Origin: RGIG3102 sp964369915
GTDB taxonomy: Bacteria > Bacillota > Clostridia > Oscillospirales > Ruminococcaceae
DNA: 44,327 bases
Assembly (NCBI GenBank): GCA_964369915.1
Contig: CAYJGG010000011.1
Coordinates: 1-44,327, forward strand
Reading direction: 5' to 3'
Shown one piece after another: positions 7,367 to 15,935 of the stretch. Both the position numbers and the translations under genes were made by a program. The notes below the pieces were generated by a model. It ran no database searches and had not been told where the DNA came from. It was given only the letters and a program-made list of their open reading frames with translations. The stretch's first letter is position 1. The number at the start of each line of letters is the position of its first letter.

Positions 7367-7771
7367 TTACTTATTATAAAAAGATTTTTTACCAGCAATA
7401 TGCTTGTTGAGTTTTTCATCTTTTTCAATTATCTTTTTTGCAACTAATTTTGACTCTTTAACTATTTTAACGAGCTCTTTTAATTTTTCATCCCTTAAAA
7501 GCTCTTCTTGTGATTCATCACCTTTTAAAAAATTTATAAACTTATTAGAATTTAAATTTTTTTCATTATGTGTTAATTTTAATATGGCTTCATCAATTGA
7601 TTTGCATACTTCAATTTCCTCTGCTCTTTTAACTAACGTTTCTCTAATAAGCGCATTATCATCACTTTTAAAGCTTTTTTCAAGTTCATTTGTGATAGAA
7701 TTAATTTTTAATAAAGTTTGAAATCTAAGTCGCATTTGGCTACTAATATCCAAAATAAACTGATCTGTCAT
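7367..7771 (-). CDS. FliT-like flagellar export chaperone
   Basis: This 134-residue, helical, highly charged protein has no sequence motif that proves identity. Its position immediately after fliS, with a 4-base ATGA overlap, is where Bacillus carries fliT, the chaperone of the filament cap FliD. Predicted helices span roughly 10-60 and 85-125. It could also be an unrelated small FlgN-like protein. The call rests mainly on context. Confidence 0.6.
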   Translation of the reverse strand: MTDQFILDISSQMRLRFQTLLKINSITNELEKSFKSDDNALIRETLVKRAEEIEVCKSIDEAILKLTHNEKNLNSNKFINFLKGDESQEELLRDEKLKELVKIVKESKLVAKKIIEKDEKLNKHIAGKKSFYNK

Positions 7772-8130
7772 ATCATTTTACCTGCTTCTTTAAAAGAATT
7801 TTTCAAATCTTCAACAAGAGGCTTTAATTCAGCAATAACTTCTGCATTTTTTGAAGATTTTATGCGAGATATTTCATATATGAAAAAGTTATACATGTTA
7901 GATAATTCAACACTTATAGCATAATTAAAATCTAATGTATGTTTTAAATACATAACTATTTCACTGCATTTATCAATTGATGAATTAAACAATTCTTCAT
8001 TTTTAATACTAAGAGCTATTTCAGATTTTTTTAGCCTTGTTAAAAGTTCTTCATAAACTAAGTCTAAAAGTTCCTCTTTTGTCATTGAAAGAATAGCTTG
8101 CTCTTTATAATTTTGTTGATATGTATTCAT
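7768..8130 (-). CDS. fliS: FliS, flagellin export chaperone
   Basis: This 120-residue protein begins MNTYQQNYKEQAILSMTKEELLDLVYEEL (residues 1-29), the FliS pattern of a Y-rich start and a helix with the L-D-L-V-Y-E core. FliS binds the flagellin C-terminus and prevents early polymerisation. In Bacillus it also affects FliW release. It lies 23 bases after fliD and overlaps the fliT-like gene by four bases, so the two are probably coupled in translation. Confidence 0.93.
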   Translation of the reverse strand: MNTYQQNYKEQAILSMTKEELLDLVYEELLTRLKKSEIALSIKNEELFNSSIDKCSEIVMYLKHTLDFNYAISVELSNMYNFFIYEISRIKSSKNAEVIAELKPLVEDLKNSFKEAGKMI

Positions 8131-8153
8131 AATCTCACATTACCTTTCCATTT

Positions 8154-10541
8154 TTAGAATTCCATTGAGCTTAAATACGAACTTTGAGAATTCATTTCTG
8201 AAATTAAAGTTTCAAGAGCTGTAAACTGTGTTGTGTATCTATCAGTTTCAATTTGAAGAGTGTCTTTTAAGCTTTCTATTTTCTCTTCCATATCTTCAAT
8301 CATATCTAGCATAGTGTTACTTAATACTGAAGTTGGAGCATATTCACTACCAGCTTTTTCTACTAATAAACCTTTTGTAGCACCTGTCATAGAAGCGTAT
8401 TTATCCATTGTATCTTTAACTTTTGCCACTAATCCATCAGTTCCAACAGTTGAAGAAGCAGCTTCCCCTGAAAGTAATTCTTTAACATTTTCTGGATCTT
8501 CTTTTAGTGCTGATTCAAATGCTGCTTGATCAAAAACAAGTTTTCCATTATCGGCATAGTTCGTTGAAACAGTGATCCCTATTGCTTCAAATTCATCTCT
8601 AAATTCTGGAGAAATCATAAATCTTAAATCATCGGCTAAAGAATTTAAAATTGAATCTCCGTATAATAATCCTTTTTTAGCTTCTTCTTCCCATAACTCG
8701 ATTTCGCCTTCGGACATCTCATTCTTTTCATCTGTTGTTAATGCGTAGTAATCGCTGTCTGGTCTTTCTCTTGCCGCAGTGTAAACATTTGCTAAAATTT
8801 CATTGTATTCATCAATAAACTCTTTAACTAATTCTGCTGTTTCTTCTGTATCTATACCAACATCAAATGTAACAGCTTCTTGAGTTGTATCTAAAGCTAG
8901 TACAGTTATTCCTTCTTCATTTACAACTTCTGCATATCCAAATTCACCCGATACAGTGATTTCCATTCCATTCGAATTAATAGTATTAGTTCCACGAGTC
9001 ACTTCAACAACTTCGCCTGAAGCATATTTTAAAGCTATAACTGCATCTTGTCCTTCTTGAACATTTAGTCCACTAGGAGCAAACATTGCATCATATAAAG
9101 TTCCTGATAGCTCTATATTTCCTGCTGCACCATCATATTTTGAAACTATTGAAAACTTATCTGTTTCCTCTTGATAAGAAACAGTAACTCCTAATTCATC
9201 AATGTCATTTAGTGTATTCATAATTTCAGAAACTGTGCTATCCCAAGTTAAACCGTAGTCCTCTAAATTTATTAATTCACCATCTGCATTTTTAATTGTC
9301 ATTTCAGCTGAAGTGTCAATACTTGCTCCAGCAATGCCAGATTCAGCTAAAGTTTTTGTCAATGCTAATCTATTAGAAACACCAGTTTCCATTCCTAAAA
9401 TTCCGTTTTCGCCTAAAAGATTATTAGTTGAACCAGTTAATGTAAGGCTTGAAGTTGGATCAGCTTCACCATTTGGAGTAATAGTTGCAAAGCTTAACTC
9501 ACCTGCATCAGTAATGCTAACATTAACTCTGCCACTACCAAGCTCATTATTAATTTGCTTTTGAATTTCATCTTTTAAATGCGTTAATGTACTATCTTGT
9601 GAGATAGTGCCAAGTGTTATTTCATATTTATTACCATTGTATTCAAATTTAATATTTGCCTCTGAAAAAGCGTCAGCCAAAGTTTGCTCTTTTACTAAAT
9701 CAGCGTCAGCTTTTGCCGTAATTCCAGCAGTTGTGATTTTATTTCCATCTTCGCCTAAACTTGAAATAGTTTCGCCATCTGCTAAAATACCTAAATCAAC
9801 TAAAACATCGCCTGTTCCACCAGAAATCCAAACCCCACCACCAGTAGAATCTATGTTTTTCATTACTAATTTTTCACCGTTTGCTGAAAACTCAATAACA
9901 TCAGCTAAAGTTTGTCCGTTTTTAAGTTCTACATTTTCGGCTGATTTACTAATTAACGCAGCTATTTCTTCTGCTGAATCTATTTCAGAAAGAGGAAGAT
10001 TGTCTTCATTTTCTATTGTTAAGGTATATGTATCTTCACCATATTTAAAAGTAATAGTATCTCCAACAACTGAGCTAACATTCGCTTCACTTGCCATACT
10101 ATCTGAAAGAGCTTTTGATGTTATAAGTCCTGAAGTAACTCTAGCTGCACTTGTTGCCATTTCATTTTGCGCAAGGCTTTTAACACCTAAAATTTCAACC
10201 GGAGTCATAGTTTCAGATGCACCAGAAACGCTAACATATTTTGAGAATTCACCTATTGCTTCTAAACTATTCATTGCATATAAACTTGATGAAAGTAAAT
10301 TTGAGCTTGATGAATATGAAGTAAACTTTTGAGTGAAGTTATATATTTCATTTGAAATGCTTTGATAAGCTTCTTGCTCCCATTTTAAAGTTTGTAATTC
10401 TCTATTAGCGTTATCTATTTTTAATTGAGTTCCCGCAGTCATTCCTTCTATTAAAGAATCTCTATCCAGACCACTAGCTAAACCGCCGTATCCACTAATT
10501 GTACTAGAACTTGTTGATGATAATCCACCTATTGATGTCAT
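8154..10541 (-). CDS. fliD: FliD, filament cap protein (HAP2)
   Basis: This 795-residue protein shows the FliD ends: a start with the GYGGLASGLDRDSLIEGM segment and a QTLKWEQEAYQSISNEIYNFTQKF helix, and a C-terminal coiled region (DMEEKIESLKDTLQIETDRYTTQFTALETLISEMNSQ, quoted only as position 748-785). It caps the filament and helps flagellin fold. At 795 residues it is far larger than Bacillus FliD (about 500); the extra length is an Ala/Ser/Thr-rich beta domain in the middle. A sigma-D promoter precedes it (10597-10623), and an AAGGGGGA ribosome binding site is four bases upstream of ATG. Confidence 0.92.
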   Translation of the reverse strand: MTSIGGLSSTSSSTISGYGGLASGLDRDSLIEGMTAGTQLKIDNANRELQTLKWEQEAYQSISNEIYNFTQKFTSYSSSSNLLSSSLYAMNSLEAIGEFSKYVSVSGASETMTPVEILGVKSLAQNEMATSAARVTSGLITSKALSDSMASEANVSSVVGDTITFKYGEDTYTLTIENEDNLPLSEIDSAEEIAALISKSAENVELKNGQTLADVIEFSANGEKLVMKNIDSTGGGVWISGGTGDVLVDLGILADGETISSLGEDGNKITTAGITAKADADLVKEQTLADAFSEANIKFEYNGNKYEITLGTISQDSTLTHLKDEIQKQINNELGSGRVNVSITDAGELSFATITPNGEADPTSSLTLTGSTNNLLGENGILGMETGVSNRLALTKTLAESGIAGASIDTSAEMTIKNADGELINLEDYGLTWDSTVSEIMNTLNDIDELGVTVSYQEETDKFSIVSKYDGAAGNIELSGTLYDAMFAPSGLNVQEGQDAVIALKYASGEVVEVTRGTNTINSNGMEITVSGEFGYAEVVNEEGITVLALDTTQEAVTFDVGIDTEETAELVKEFIDEYNEILANVYTAARERPDSDYYALTTDEKNEMSEGEIELWEEEAKKGLLYGDSILNSLADDLRFMISPEFRDEFEAIGITVSTNYADNGKLVFDQAAFESALKEDPENVKELLSGEAASSTVGTDGLVAKVKDTMDKYASMTGATKGLLVEKAGSEYAPTSVLSNTMLDMIEDMEEKIESLKDTLQIETDRYTTQFTALETLISEMNSQSSYLSSMEF

Positions 10542-10596
10542 AATATCCCCCTTATATTTAAAGTGTCTTACACTAATTTATAACCTTCTAATAATT

Positions 10597-10623
10597 ATAT
10601 CGACATAAACTAAAAATAGTTAA
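10597..10623 (-). promoter_or_regulatory. Sigma-D promoter of fliD
   Basis: On the minus strand TTAACTAT (10616-10623) and GTCGATAT (10597-10604) are spaced by 11 bases. It sits 56 bases upstream of the fliD ATG and only about 10 bases beyond the outer stem of the folded RNA region. Confidence 0.75.
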
Positions 10624-10633
10624 GTAAAAACTT

Positions 10634-10872
10634 AGCCTTACTCATTTAATCAAAACCGTCTAAAACTTATAAATTGCTCATATATCTTACGTTAAGATAA
10701 TAGATATAAAAGAAATTTATAGGTTTTAGGTATTGGCTTTAATAATATTAAAATAGGATTTATAATAAGGCAAAAAGTTAGTAACGCTTTTACTCTTTAC
10801 AAAAAGCCTTTAACACAGATAGTGAGCCTATTTGTTTATTATTAAGCGTACCTAGATTATATGAGTAAGGCT
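10634..10872 (-). ncRNA. Candidate structured non-coding RNA between comFB and fliD (three-way junction)
   Basis: This gap between comFB and fliD holds no plausible gene but folds well. The ends pair: AGCCTTACTCAT (10634-10645) with ATGAGTAAGGCT (10861-10872), extended by TAATC/GATTA (10647-10651 with 10855-10859) after one mismatch. Inside are two arms. Arm 2 is a 16-bp stem (10660-10675 with 10714-10729) with a small apical hairpin (10684-10698). Arm 3 is a stacked stem (10739-10746 with 10838-10845; 10751-10757 with 10827-10833; 10767-10771 with 10806-10810). The strand is uncertain; minus fits the neighbours, and there the outer stem is followed by AAGTTTTT, which could terminate transcription just before the fliD promoter. 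I do not recognise the family. Raw base pairing, not conservation, is the evidence. Confidence 0.6.
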
Positions 10873-10891
10873 TAATTATTTATATACTTTT

Positions 10892-11485
10892 TTAATCTCT
10901 ATGATGAGGAACATTAGATACTCTCATACATGCTTTTGTTAATTCAACTGCAACTTGCCCTAAATATTTATTTTCGTAATAATTCAGTAGTGGTGATATA
11001 TTATCAGCATCAGTTACAACGAACTTTGAAGGCAGATTTGTTAATGTTAACGCAACAATATCTGCTTTACATCTTTTACAATCACACATAGCAAAATCGC
11101 CCATATATTCATCTAATCTTAATTTAACTATATATTCCATAACACTAACGAGCGCATGGCTATCATCGATAATTGCTTCTCTTTTTGGAACTTCAGATAT
11201 TGGCGCAACCGTCTTTTCCATGATTGTTTCTTTTAGTTCTTCGTGCATTTCCTTTTTTTCCTTTAAAGTTTTCATGTTATCATTTTCTAATTCTCTTCTT
11301 AAGGACTTTTCTATATCATTTTCTGCTTTTTCATTTACTTCACTTTGATTAATAACTGACACATTACTAGAATCATTAACAATAGTTTTACTAGCTTTAA
11401 AATTTTCTTGAGTATTTTCAGTTTCAGATTGATCACTTGATAGCAAATTTAAAACCCTATCTGTTTTATTTGTTTTTTTAGCCAT
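10892..11485 (-). CDS. ComFB domain protein with a long charged N-terminal tail
   Basis: Residues 110-197 match ComFB: VMEYIVKLRLDEYM, then a CDCKRCKADIVALTLTNLP segment with Cys134, Cys136 and Cys139, and a C-terminal AC(M)RVSNVPHHR end. ComFB was first linked to late competence; more recent work describes members as cyclic-dinucleotide receptors (recalled, not tested here). The N-terminal 100 residues are disordered and charged, starting with a basic MAKKTNKTDRVLNLL peptide. It is 20 bases after parA and in the chemotaxis subcluster rather than a competence locus. A role as a ParA partner is inferred from order and from the basic tail. Confidence 0.8.
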   Translation of the reverse strand: MAKKTNKTDRVLNLLSSDQSETENTQENFKASKTIVNDSSNVSVINQSEVNEKAENDIEKSLRRELENDNMKTLKEKKEMHEELKETIMEKTVAPISEVPKREAIIDDSHALVSVMEYIVKLRLDEYMGDFAMCDCKRCKADIVALTLTNLPSKFVVTDADNISPLLNYYENKYLGQVAVELTKACMRVSNVPHHRD

Positions 11486-11505
11486 ATGTTTTTTACCTCA
11501 ATAAA

Positions 11506-12273
11506 CTACTTTTTAATTAAATCTAAAACTTCTTCAACAAAATCTTTATAATCCTTTGAAGGATTTGATTTTGGCGCATAATCAACAACTGTTATCCCAT
11601 GTGCGGGAGCTTCTGCTACTGAAACACTTGACCTGATTTTTGTATCAAAAGTTTTTGTGCCAATTTGTTTTGCCACTGCATCTGCCATTTCTTCAACATC
11701 TTTTGCTAAATTAGTGTTTTTATTATATCTTGTTAATAAAATACCTAAAACCTTTAAATCTTGATTTAAAGATGATCTAACAGCATCTACTGTATCTTTT
11801 AGTTGTATTAATCCTACTAAACTTAATATTTCACTTGCCATTGGTATGATTAAATAATCCGCAGTGGCATAAGCATTAACAGTTAAAATATTTAAAGCTG
11901 GCGGTGTGTCTATGATTATAAAATCATATGCCCACTCTATTTCTTTTATTGCATTTTTTAAAAGCAGTCTTCTATCTTCTTTTATTGCAATAGCCTCTGT
12001 TTGACTTAATAAAATATTTGAAGTTAAAATATCTCCATAATCATCAGTTCTTTTAATAACTTCTTTTATTTGTTTATCACCTGTTAAAACCTCATAAATA
12101 CCAAAACCTTCTTCAATATTCACGCCTAAGGAAAAGCCTAAATTACCTTGTGGGTCTAAATCAATAGATAATACTTTTTTGCCTTTTTTAGTTAAAAGTG
12201 AAATTAATGCTGAGGTGGTAGTTGTTTTTCCTACCCCACCTTTTTGATTTGTTAAAACAATTTTAATCGCCAC
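11506..12273 (-). CDS. ParA/Soj-family ATPase
   Basis: This 255-residue protein begins with the deviant Walker A motif KGGVGKTT (residues 11-18), followed by a conserved SIDLDPQGNL segment and an IIDTPP motif. It lacks the N-terminal extension of FlhG/YlxH, so it is a ParA/Soj-type positioner, not the flagellar number regulator. ParA ATPases form gradients on the nucleoid or membrane to place cargo. No parB-like gene or centromere is visible. It sits between cheV and comFB; in Vibrio and Rhodobacter, ParA homologues (ParC, PpfA) position chemoreceptor arrays, so array placement is a reasonable inference. Confidence 0.88.
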   Translation of the reverse strand: MAIKIVLTNQKGGVGKTTTTSALISLLTKKGKKVLSIDLDPQGNLGFSLGVNIEEGFGIYEVLTGDKQIKEVIKRTDDYGDILTSNILLSQTEAIAIKEDRRLLLKNAIKEIEWAYDFIIIDTPPALNILTVNAYATADYLIIPMASEILSLVGLIQLKDTVDAVRSSLNQDLKVLGILLTRYNKNTNLAKDVEEMADAVAKQIGTKTFDTKIRSSVSVAEAPAHGITVVDYAPKSNPSKDYKDFVEEVLDLIKK

Positions 12274-12291
12274 TATAATTTACTCCTTAAG

Positions 12292-13197
12292 TTAATTACC
12301 AACAAATTTATCAACAAGACCTATTAGTTTTCCTATTTCTGGTTTTGATAGTTGTCCGTTCGCACCAATTTCCTCACCTTTTTTCTTCATTTCCGCACTT
12401 ATTAGTGATGAGAAAATCAACACTGGAATTTGTTTGTATAATTTATCATCTTTAATTAATTTTGTTAATCTGTGCCCGTCCATTTGTGGCATTTCTATAT
12501 CAGTAATAATTAAATCAACATTTTCTTTTAATTCTTCTTCATCTTTAATCTTTGAAAGAGCATCCCATAATTCTTGTCCGTTATTAAACGTTAAAACTTT
12601 GTTATATCCTGCCCTTTGTAATGAATCAATTAGCATTTTTCTTAATAAACTTGAATCTTCAGCTATTAAAATCCTTTGCTCTCTTGATACTAATGCAGAA
12701 ATATTTTCTACTTCTTCAATATCAATAGACGTTTCAGGCGCTATATCTGAAAGAATTTTTTCAAAATCTAATATTATTATTAATTCATCGCCTTTTTTAA
12801 CTATACCAGTTGTGACACCATCTACATCACTATTTAAAGTGGCATCTGGCTTTTGTATATCTTTCCAAGACATCCTTTGAATATCAATAACAGCGTTAAC
12901 TCTAAACGCAACATTAATTTGATTAAAAGTTGCAATCATAAATAAATCTCGGGGATTTTTTTCACTAGTTTTACCTGTTAAATAGTATGGAAGGTCTATA
13001 ACCGTAAAAATATGATCCCTAGGTTTAAAAATCCCTTCAACAGCCTTATGAGAATACGGCACAGGTTTTACTGCTTCCGATATCATAATTTCTCTGATTT
13101 TCGCCACATTAATACCATATAATTCACCATTAATTGTAAATTTCATGATTTCAATTTCATTAGTACCTGATTCTAATAATACACTTGTTAATGCCAT
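12292..13197 (-). CDS. cheV: CheV, CheW-receiver fusion coupling protein
   Basis: This 301-residue protein has a CheW-like domain (about 13-155) and a receiver domain (174-300). The receiver has the acid pocket (Glu180, Asp181), the phospho-acceptor Asp233 in ITDIEMPQMDG, and a conserved Lys in LSKPEIG. CheV links receptors to CheA and is phosphorylated by CheA to adjust the array. It lies between cheD and parA, with a 30-base and an 18-base gap, consistent with a shared chemotaxis suboperon. Confidence 0.93.
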   Translation of the reverse strand: MALTSVLLESGTNEIEIMKFTINGELYGINVAKIREIMISEAVKPVPYSHKAVEGIFKPRDHIFTVIDLPYYLTGKTSEKNPRDLFMIATFNQINVAFRVNAVIDIQRMSWKDIQKPDATLNSDVDGVTTGIVKKGDELIIILDFEKILSDIAPETSIDIEEVENISALVSREQRILIAEDSSLLRKMLIDSLQRAGYNKVLTFNNGQELWDALSKIKDEEELKENVDLIITDIEMPQMDGHRLTKLIKDDKLYKQIPVLIFSSLISAEMKKKGEEIGANGQLSKPEIGKLIGLVDKFVGN

Positions 13198-13227
13198 TTT
13201 ACAGCCTACCTTTCACTTTATGATTTA

Positions 13228-13713
13228 TTATAATTTAATTTCTGGTGAGCCTATACTTCTTAAAGTAACCTGCCCTGTTTCCACGTCCAAAATCATTGTT
13301 CTCGCTGTTTTTCCTCCAACTTGCTCAGCTGAAATTCTTATACCTTCTTTTGCGAGCGCTGATTTAACCGCTTCTATATTATGTTTCCCTACATTTGCAA
13401 CTGCCGAAGTAGAGTTTGTAGCGAACATTTGAGCACCACCTGCAATTTTACAAATATAATTGCTTTTCACTCCACCCATTATTGAAAGTTTTCTTAGTGT
13501 TTCTTTTATTCCTGCATCTGCAAATTTATAAACATTTCCAGATTTATCTCCTTGCGGACATGTTGGGAGCATTATATGAATTAATGCACCTAGCTTTAAT
13601 CTTACATCATAAATTGTTATCCCAATGCAAGAACCTAGCGCATATGTTACAATACTGCCTTCACCACGAGTGAACTTCATGTCGGCTATATTAACTATTA
13701 TTTGTTTTCCCAC
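13228..13713 (-). CDS. cheD: CheD, chemoreceptor glutamine deamidase
   Basis: This 161-residue protein has the CheD catalytic set: Cys29 in ALGSCIGI, His46 in GALIHIMLP and a conserved Thr in GGKTARTM. It deamidates receptor glutamines and binds CheC to raise its phosphatase activity. It starts one base after cheC, so the two are almost surely coupled. Confidence 0.96.
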   Translation of the reverse strand: MGKQIIVNIADMKFTRGEGSIVTYALGSCIGITIYDVRLKLGALIHIMLPTCPQGDKSGNVYKFADAGIKETLRKLSIMGGVKSNYICKIAGGAQMFATNSTSAVANVGKHNIEAVKSALAKEGIRISAEQVGGKTARTMILDVETGQVTLRSIGSPEIKL

Positions 13714-13714
13714 A

Positions 13715-14338
13715 CTATAACCCCAGTTTCTTCATTAACTTATCAACAGATGACACTCCTGATACTAATAATAAGTCTGCGTCATACTCCTTACCATTAA
13801 GTTTAAACTCTCCTGTTACAAGCATTAATTTATCTGCTTCATATCCAACTTGTACCATAGCCACATTTAATAAGCCTCCAAGCATATTAATTGAAGCTGC
13901 TGGAAATCCCATAGTAATCTCTAACCCTGATAAAGTAGCTAATGAATTAATATATGCAGACATTAATATATTTCCAACTTCTGTTATTGCAGAAAGTGAC
14001 ATCTCATCTAATTCATCATATACACTAGCTTCTTTTTGCATCATCGCCTTTGTAATAGTATTAGCAAAATCTAATCTTAAAATAAACATCATCAAACCAT
14101 CAAAATCACCGCTAAACTCTGAAAAAACTGCAATAACAGGCTCTTCCGGTTCACCTAGCGAATAGATAGCATCGCTAAAACTTAGAATTTTCACTTCTGG
14201 CAGTTTTATACTTACATCTGTTCCTAGCATTGCTGATAAGGAAGTTGCAGCATTTCCTGTTCCAATATTACTAAGCTCTTTTAAAGCATCTCTTTCTATA
14301 TCGTTTACGTCATCAAATTTTTGAATTTTCTCGCTCAT
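13715..14338 (-). CDS. cheC: CheC, CheY-P phosphatase
   Basis: This 207-residue protein has both active-site motifs of the family: D-x3-E-x2-N in DALKELSN (near residue 17) and S-x3-E-x2-N in SAITEVGN (near residue 115). It removes phosphate from CheY-P and is controlled by CheD. Directly followed by cheD. Both phosphatase sites are intact. Confidence 0.95.
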   Translation of the reverse strand: MSEKIQKFDDVNDIERDALKELSNIGTGNAATSLSAMLGTDVSIKLPEVKILSFSDAIYSLGEPEEPVIAVFSEFSGDFDGLMMFILRLDFANTITKAMMQKEASVYDELDEMSLSAITEVGNILMSAYINSLATLSGLEITMGFPAASINMLGGLLNVAMVQVGYEADKLMLVTGEFKLNGKEYDADLLLVSGVSSVDKLMKKLGL

Positions 14339-14392
14339 GATAATAATACTACCTTTCTATAAACTATTGGATTTTAATTATTAAAACTTGAA

Positions 14393-15121
14393 TTATTTTT
14401 TTAATGAGTTTATAACTTCTTGAACTTCGTCTGAAGTTTGCACCATTTTCATTATATATGAATACGCTCTTGAAGTTTCAATAACATTTGCCATTTCTTG
14501 TGCCATATCAACATTAGATTGCTCTAAAGAGCCTCTAATTAGCTGTGCCCTTGGATTTAAAAATGGATCTCCATTTTTTTCAAGTGGCACAAATTCATTT
14601 GAACCAACGCTTAGCATTCCGTCTGTATTTTCAAAAGAATATACAGCTGGAAGAACACTTATTACATCTTGTGCATTAGGATCAGTGTCTGCTACTATTG
14701 GATTTCTATTTTCATCTAAAACTAATTTTCCTCCATCAGTTGCTAGATAAAACACTCCGTTTTCTCTTTCTGATAAATAAAAATTACCATTTCTAGTATA
14801 AGAAATTTCTTCTGAAACTGGATCTTCTAGCATAAAAAATCCATCTCCATTAATTGCAAATGAAATATCGCTTGTTCCAGCTGCATATCCTGCTTGAGAA
14901 AAATTAGTGTTTGTATGACTAACTTTTGCTCCTGCACTATATGTTAAATTAGTTAATTCATCTTCTGGAGCTGTCATATTTGCATATATTAAATCCTGGA
15001 ATACTGCGCTTTTTGTTTTATAGCCATATGTGTTTACATTTGCTATATTATTCGCTATTACATTAAATCTATTTTGCTGTGCACTTACACCGGCAGCAGC
15101 TGTATAAAATGAAGCATTCAT
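14393..15121 (-). CDS. Flagellar rod/hook-basal body protein, FlgG-like (FlhP type)
   Basis: This 242-residue protein opens with MNASFYTAAAGVSAQQNRFN and NNIANVNTYGYK, the rod-protein motif, and ends with a RGSLEQSNVDMAQEMANVIETSRAY stretch typical of FlgG. It probably forms the distal rod. It is the second of two adjacent rod-type genes behind fliA. In Bacillus the pair is named flhO/flhP. FlgG and FlhP cannot be told apart by eye. Confidence 0.85.
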   Translation of the reverse strand: MNASFYTAAAGVSAQQNRFNVIANNIANVNTYGYKTKSAVFQDLIYANMTAPEDELTNLTYSAGAKVSHTNTNFSQAGYAAGTSDISFAINGDGFFMLEDPVSEEISYTRNGNFYLSERENGVFYLATDGGKLVLDENRNPIVADTDPNAQDVISVLPAVYSFENTDGMLSVGSNEFVPLEKNGDPFLNPRAQLIRGSLEQSNVDMAQEMANVIETSRAYSYIMKMVQTSDEVQEVINSLKK

Positions 15122-15166
15122 ATTGATAACCTTCCTTTATTTTAAATTAATTTTAAACTAAAACAT

Positions 15167-15922
15167 TTATCTTCCTATGTTATTAACTATTTTAGCAATT
15201 AGTTGATCGTACATACTAAAAATTTGAGCTGAGCTTTGAAGAGCTCTTTGAGAAGATAACATTTTTGTCATTTCTTCAATAGAATCAACATTTGAGCCTT
15301 CAACAGCACCTTGCTCGATAGTTGCATTAATTTCAGTTGCACCACCGTTTACAGCAGTGAAAGTTCCATTATCACCTTTTACTAGTTGATTTTCGTAATC
15401 TTCAAAATCAACAACAGAAATTCTGCCTAAAAGAGTGCTTGTTTGCGAATCAAAAATATGTCCTAAATTATCAACTTTAATATCAGTTGAGTTTAATAGA
15501 ATTGGAGCTCCATTTGTTCCTAAAACTCTACCAACACCTTGAAGCGCTAAATATCCTTCTTCATCTAAAGAGAAAGATCCGTTTCTAGTGTAAACATTGC
15601 CGTCTGCAGTTTGCACTGTGTAAAAACCTTCTGATAAAAGTGCAAAATCTAATGGCAAGCCTGTTGAAACATATGCACCTTGCTCGTAGTTTGTATAGTT
15701 TCTATCAGCATAAACTAATCCACTATATCCTCCTACTGCCTCTGAATTAACCATTGATTTTTCATAGCTCATTGAAACTAACTGTTCTTCAAAACTAGAA
15801 ACTGCCATTTGATCTGATTTATATCCAGGTGTTGAAACATTGCTCATATTTGTACCAATTACATTTAGATTTCTTGTTTGAGTGAGCATCGCCGATGTTA
15901 AATTATAATACCCTTGAAACAT
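15167..15922 (-). CDS. Flagellar rod protein, FlgF/FlgG-like (FlhO type)
   Basis: This 251-residue protein begins MFQGYYNLTSAMLTQTRNLN followed by TNMSNVSTPGYKS, and ends with the EGSNVDSIEEMTKMLSSQRALQ helix of rod proteins. It likely builds the proximal or middle rod with the FlgG-like neighbour. It starts 13 bases after fliA. The pair sits outside the flgB/flgC region, as in Bacillus. Confidence 0.85.
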   Translation of the reverse strand: MFQGYYNLTSAMLTQTRNLNVIGTNMSNVSTPGYKSDQMAVSSFEEQLVSMSYEKSMVNSEAVGGYSGLVYADRNYTNYEQGAYVSTGLPLDFALLSEGFYTVQTADGNVYTRNGSFSLDEEGYLALQGVGRVLGTNGAPILLNSTDIKVDNLGHIFDSQTSTLLGRISVVDFEDYENQLVKGDNGTFTAVNGGATEINATIEQGAVEGSNVDSIEEMTKMLSSQRALQSSAQIFSMYDQLIAKIVNNIGR

Positions 15923-15935
15923 ATTGCCTCCTCCT

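Noticed and set aside
9607..10332. Long open frame on the plus strand inside fliD
   Set aside because: It is antisense to a clear FliD sequence, has no ribosome binding site and a Ser/Pro-rich composition that mirrors fliD codons.
10634..10872. Miniature transposon (terminal inverted repeats with TTA flanks)
   Set aside because: GCCTTACTCAT ends with flanking TTA would fit, but the inner two-arm fold is not expected of a simple MITE and no second copy is in the window. It is disfavoured, not excluded.
11506..12273. ParA as FlhG/YlxH
   Set aside because: It starts directly at the Walker motif and lacks the FlhF-activating N-terminal helix; it is not next to flhF or flhA.
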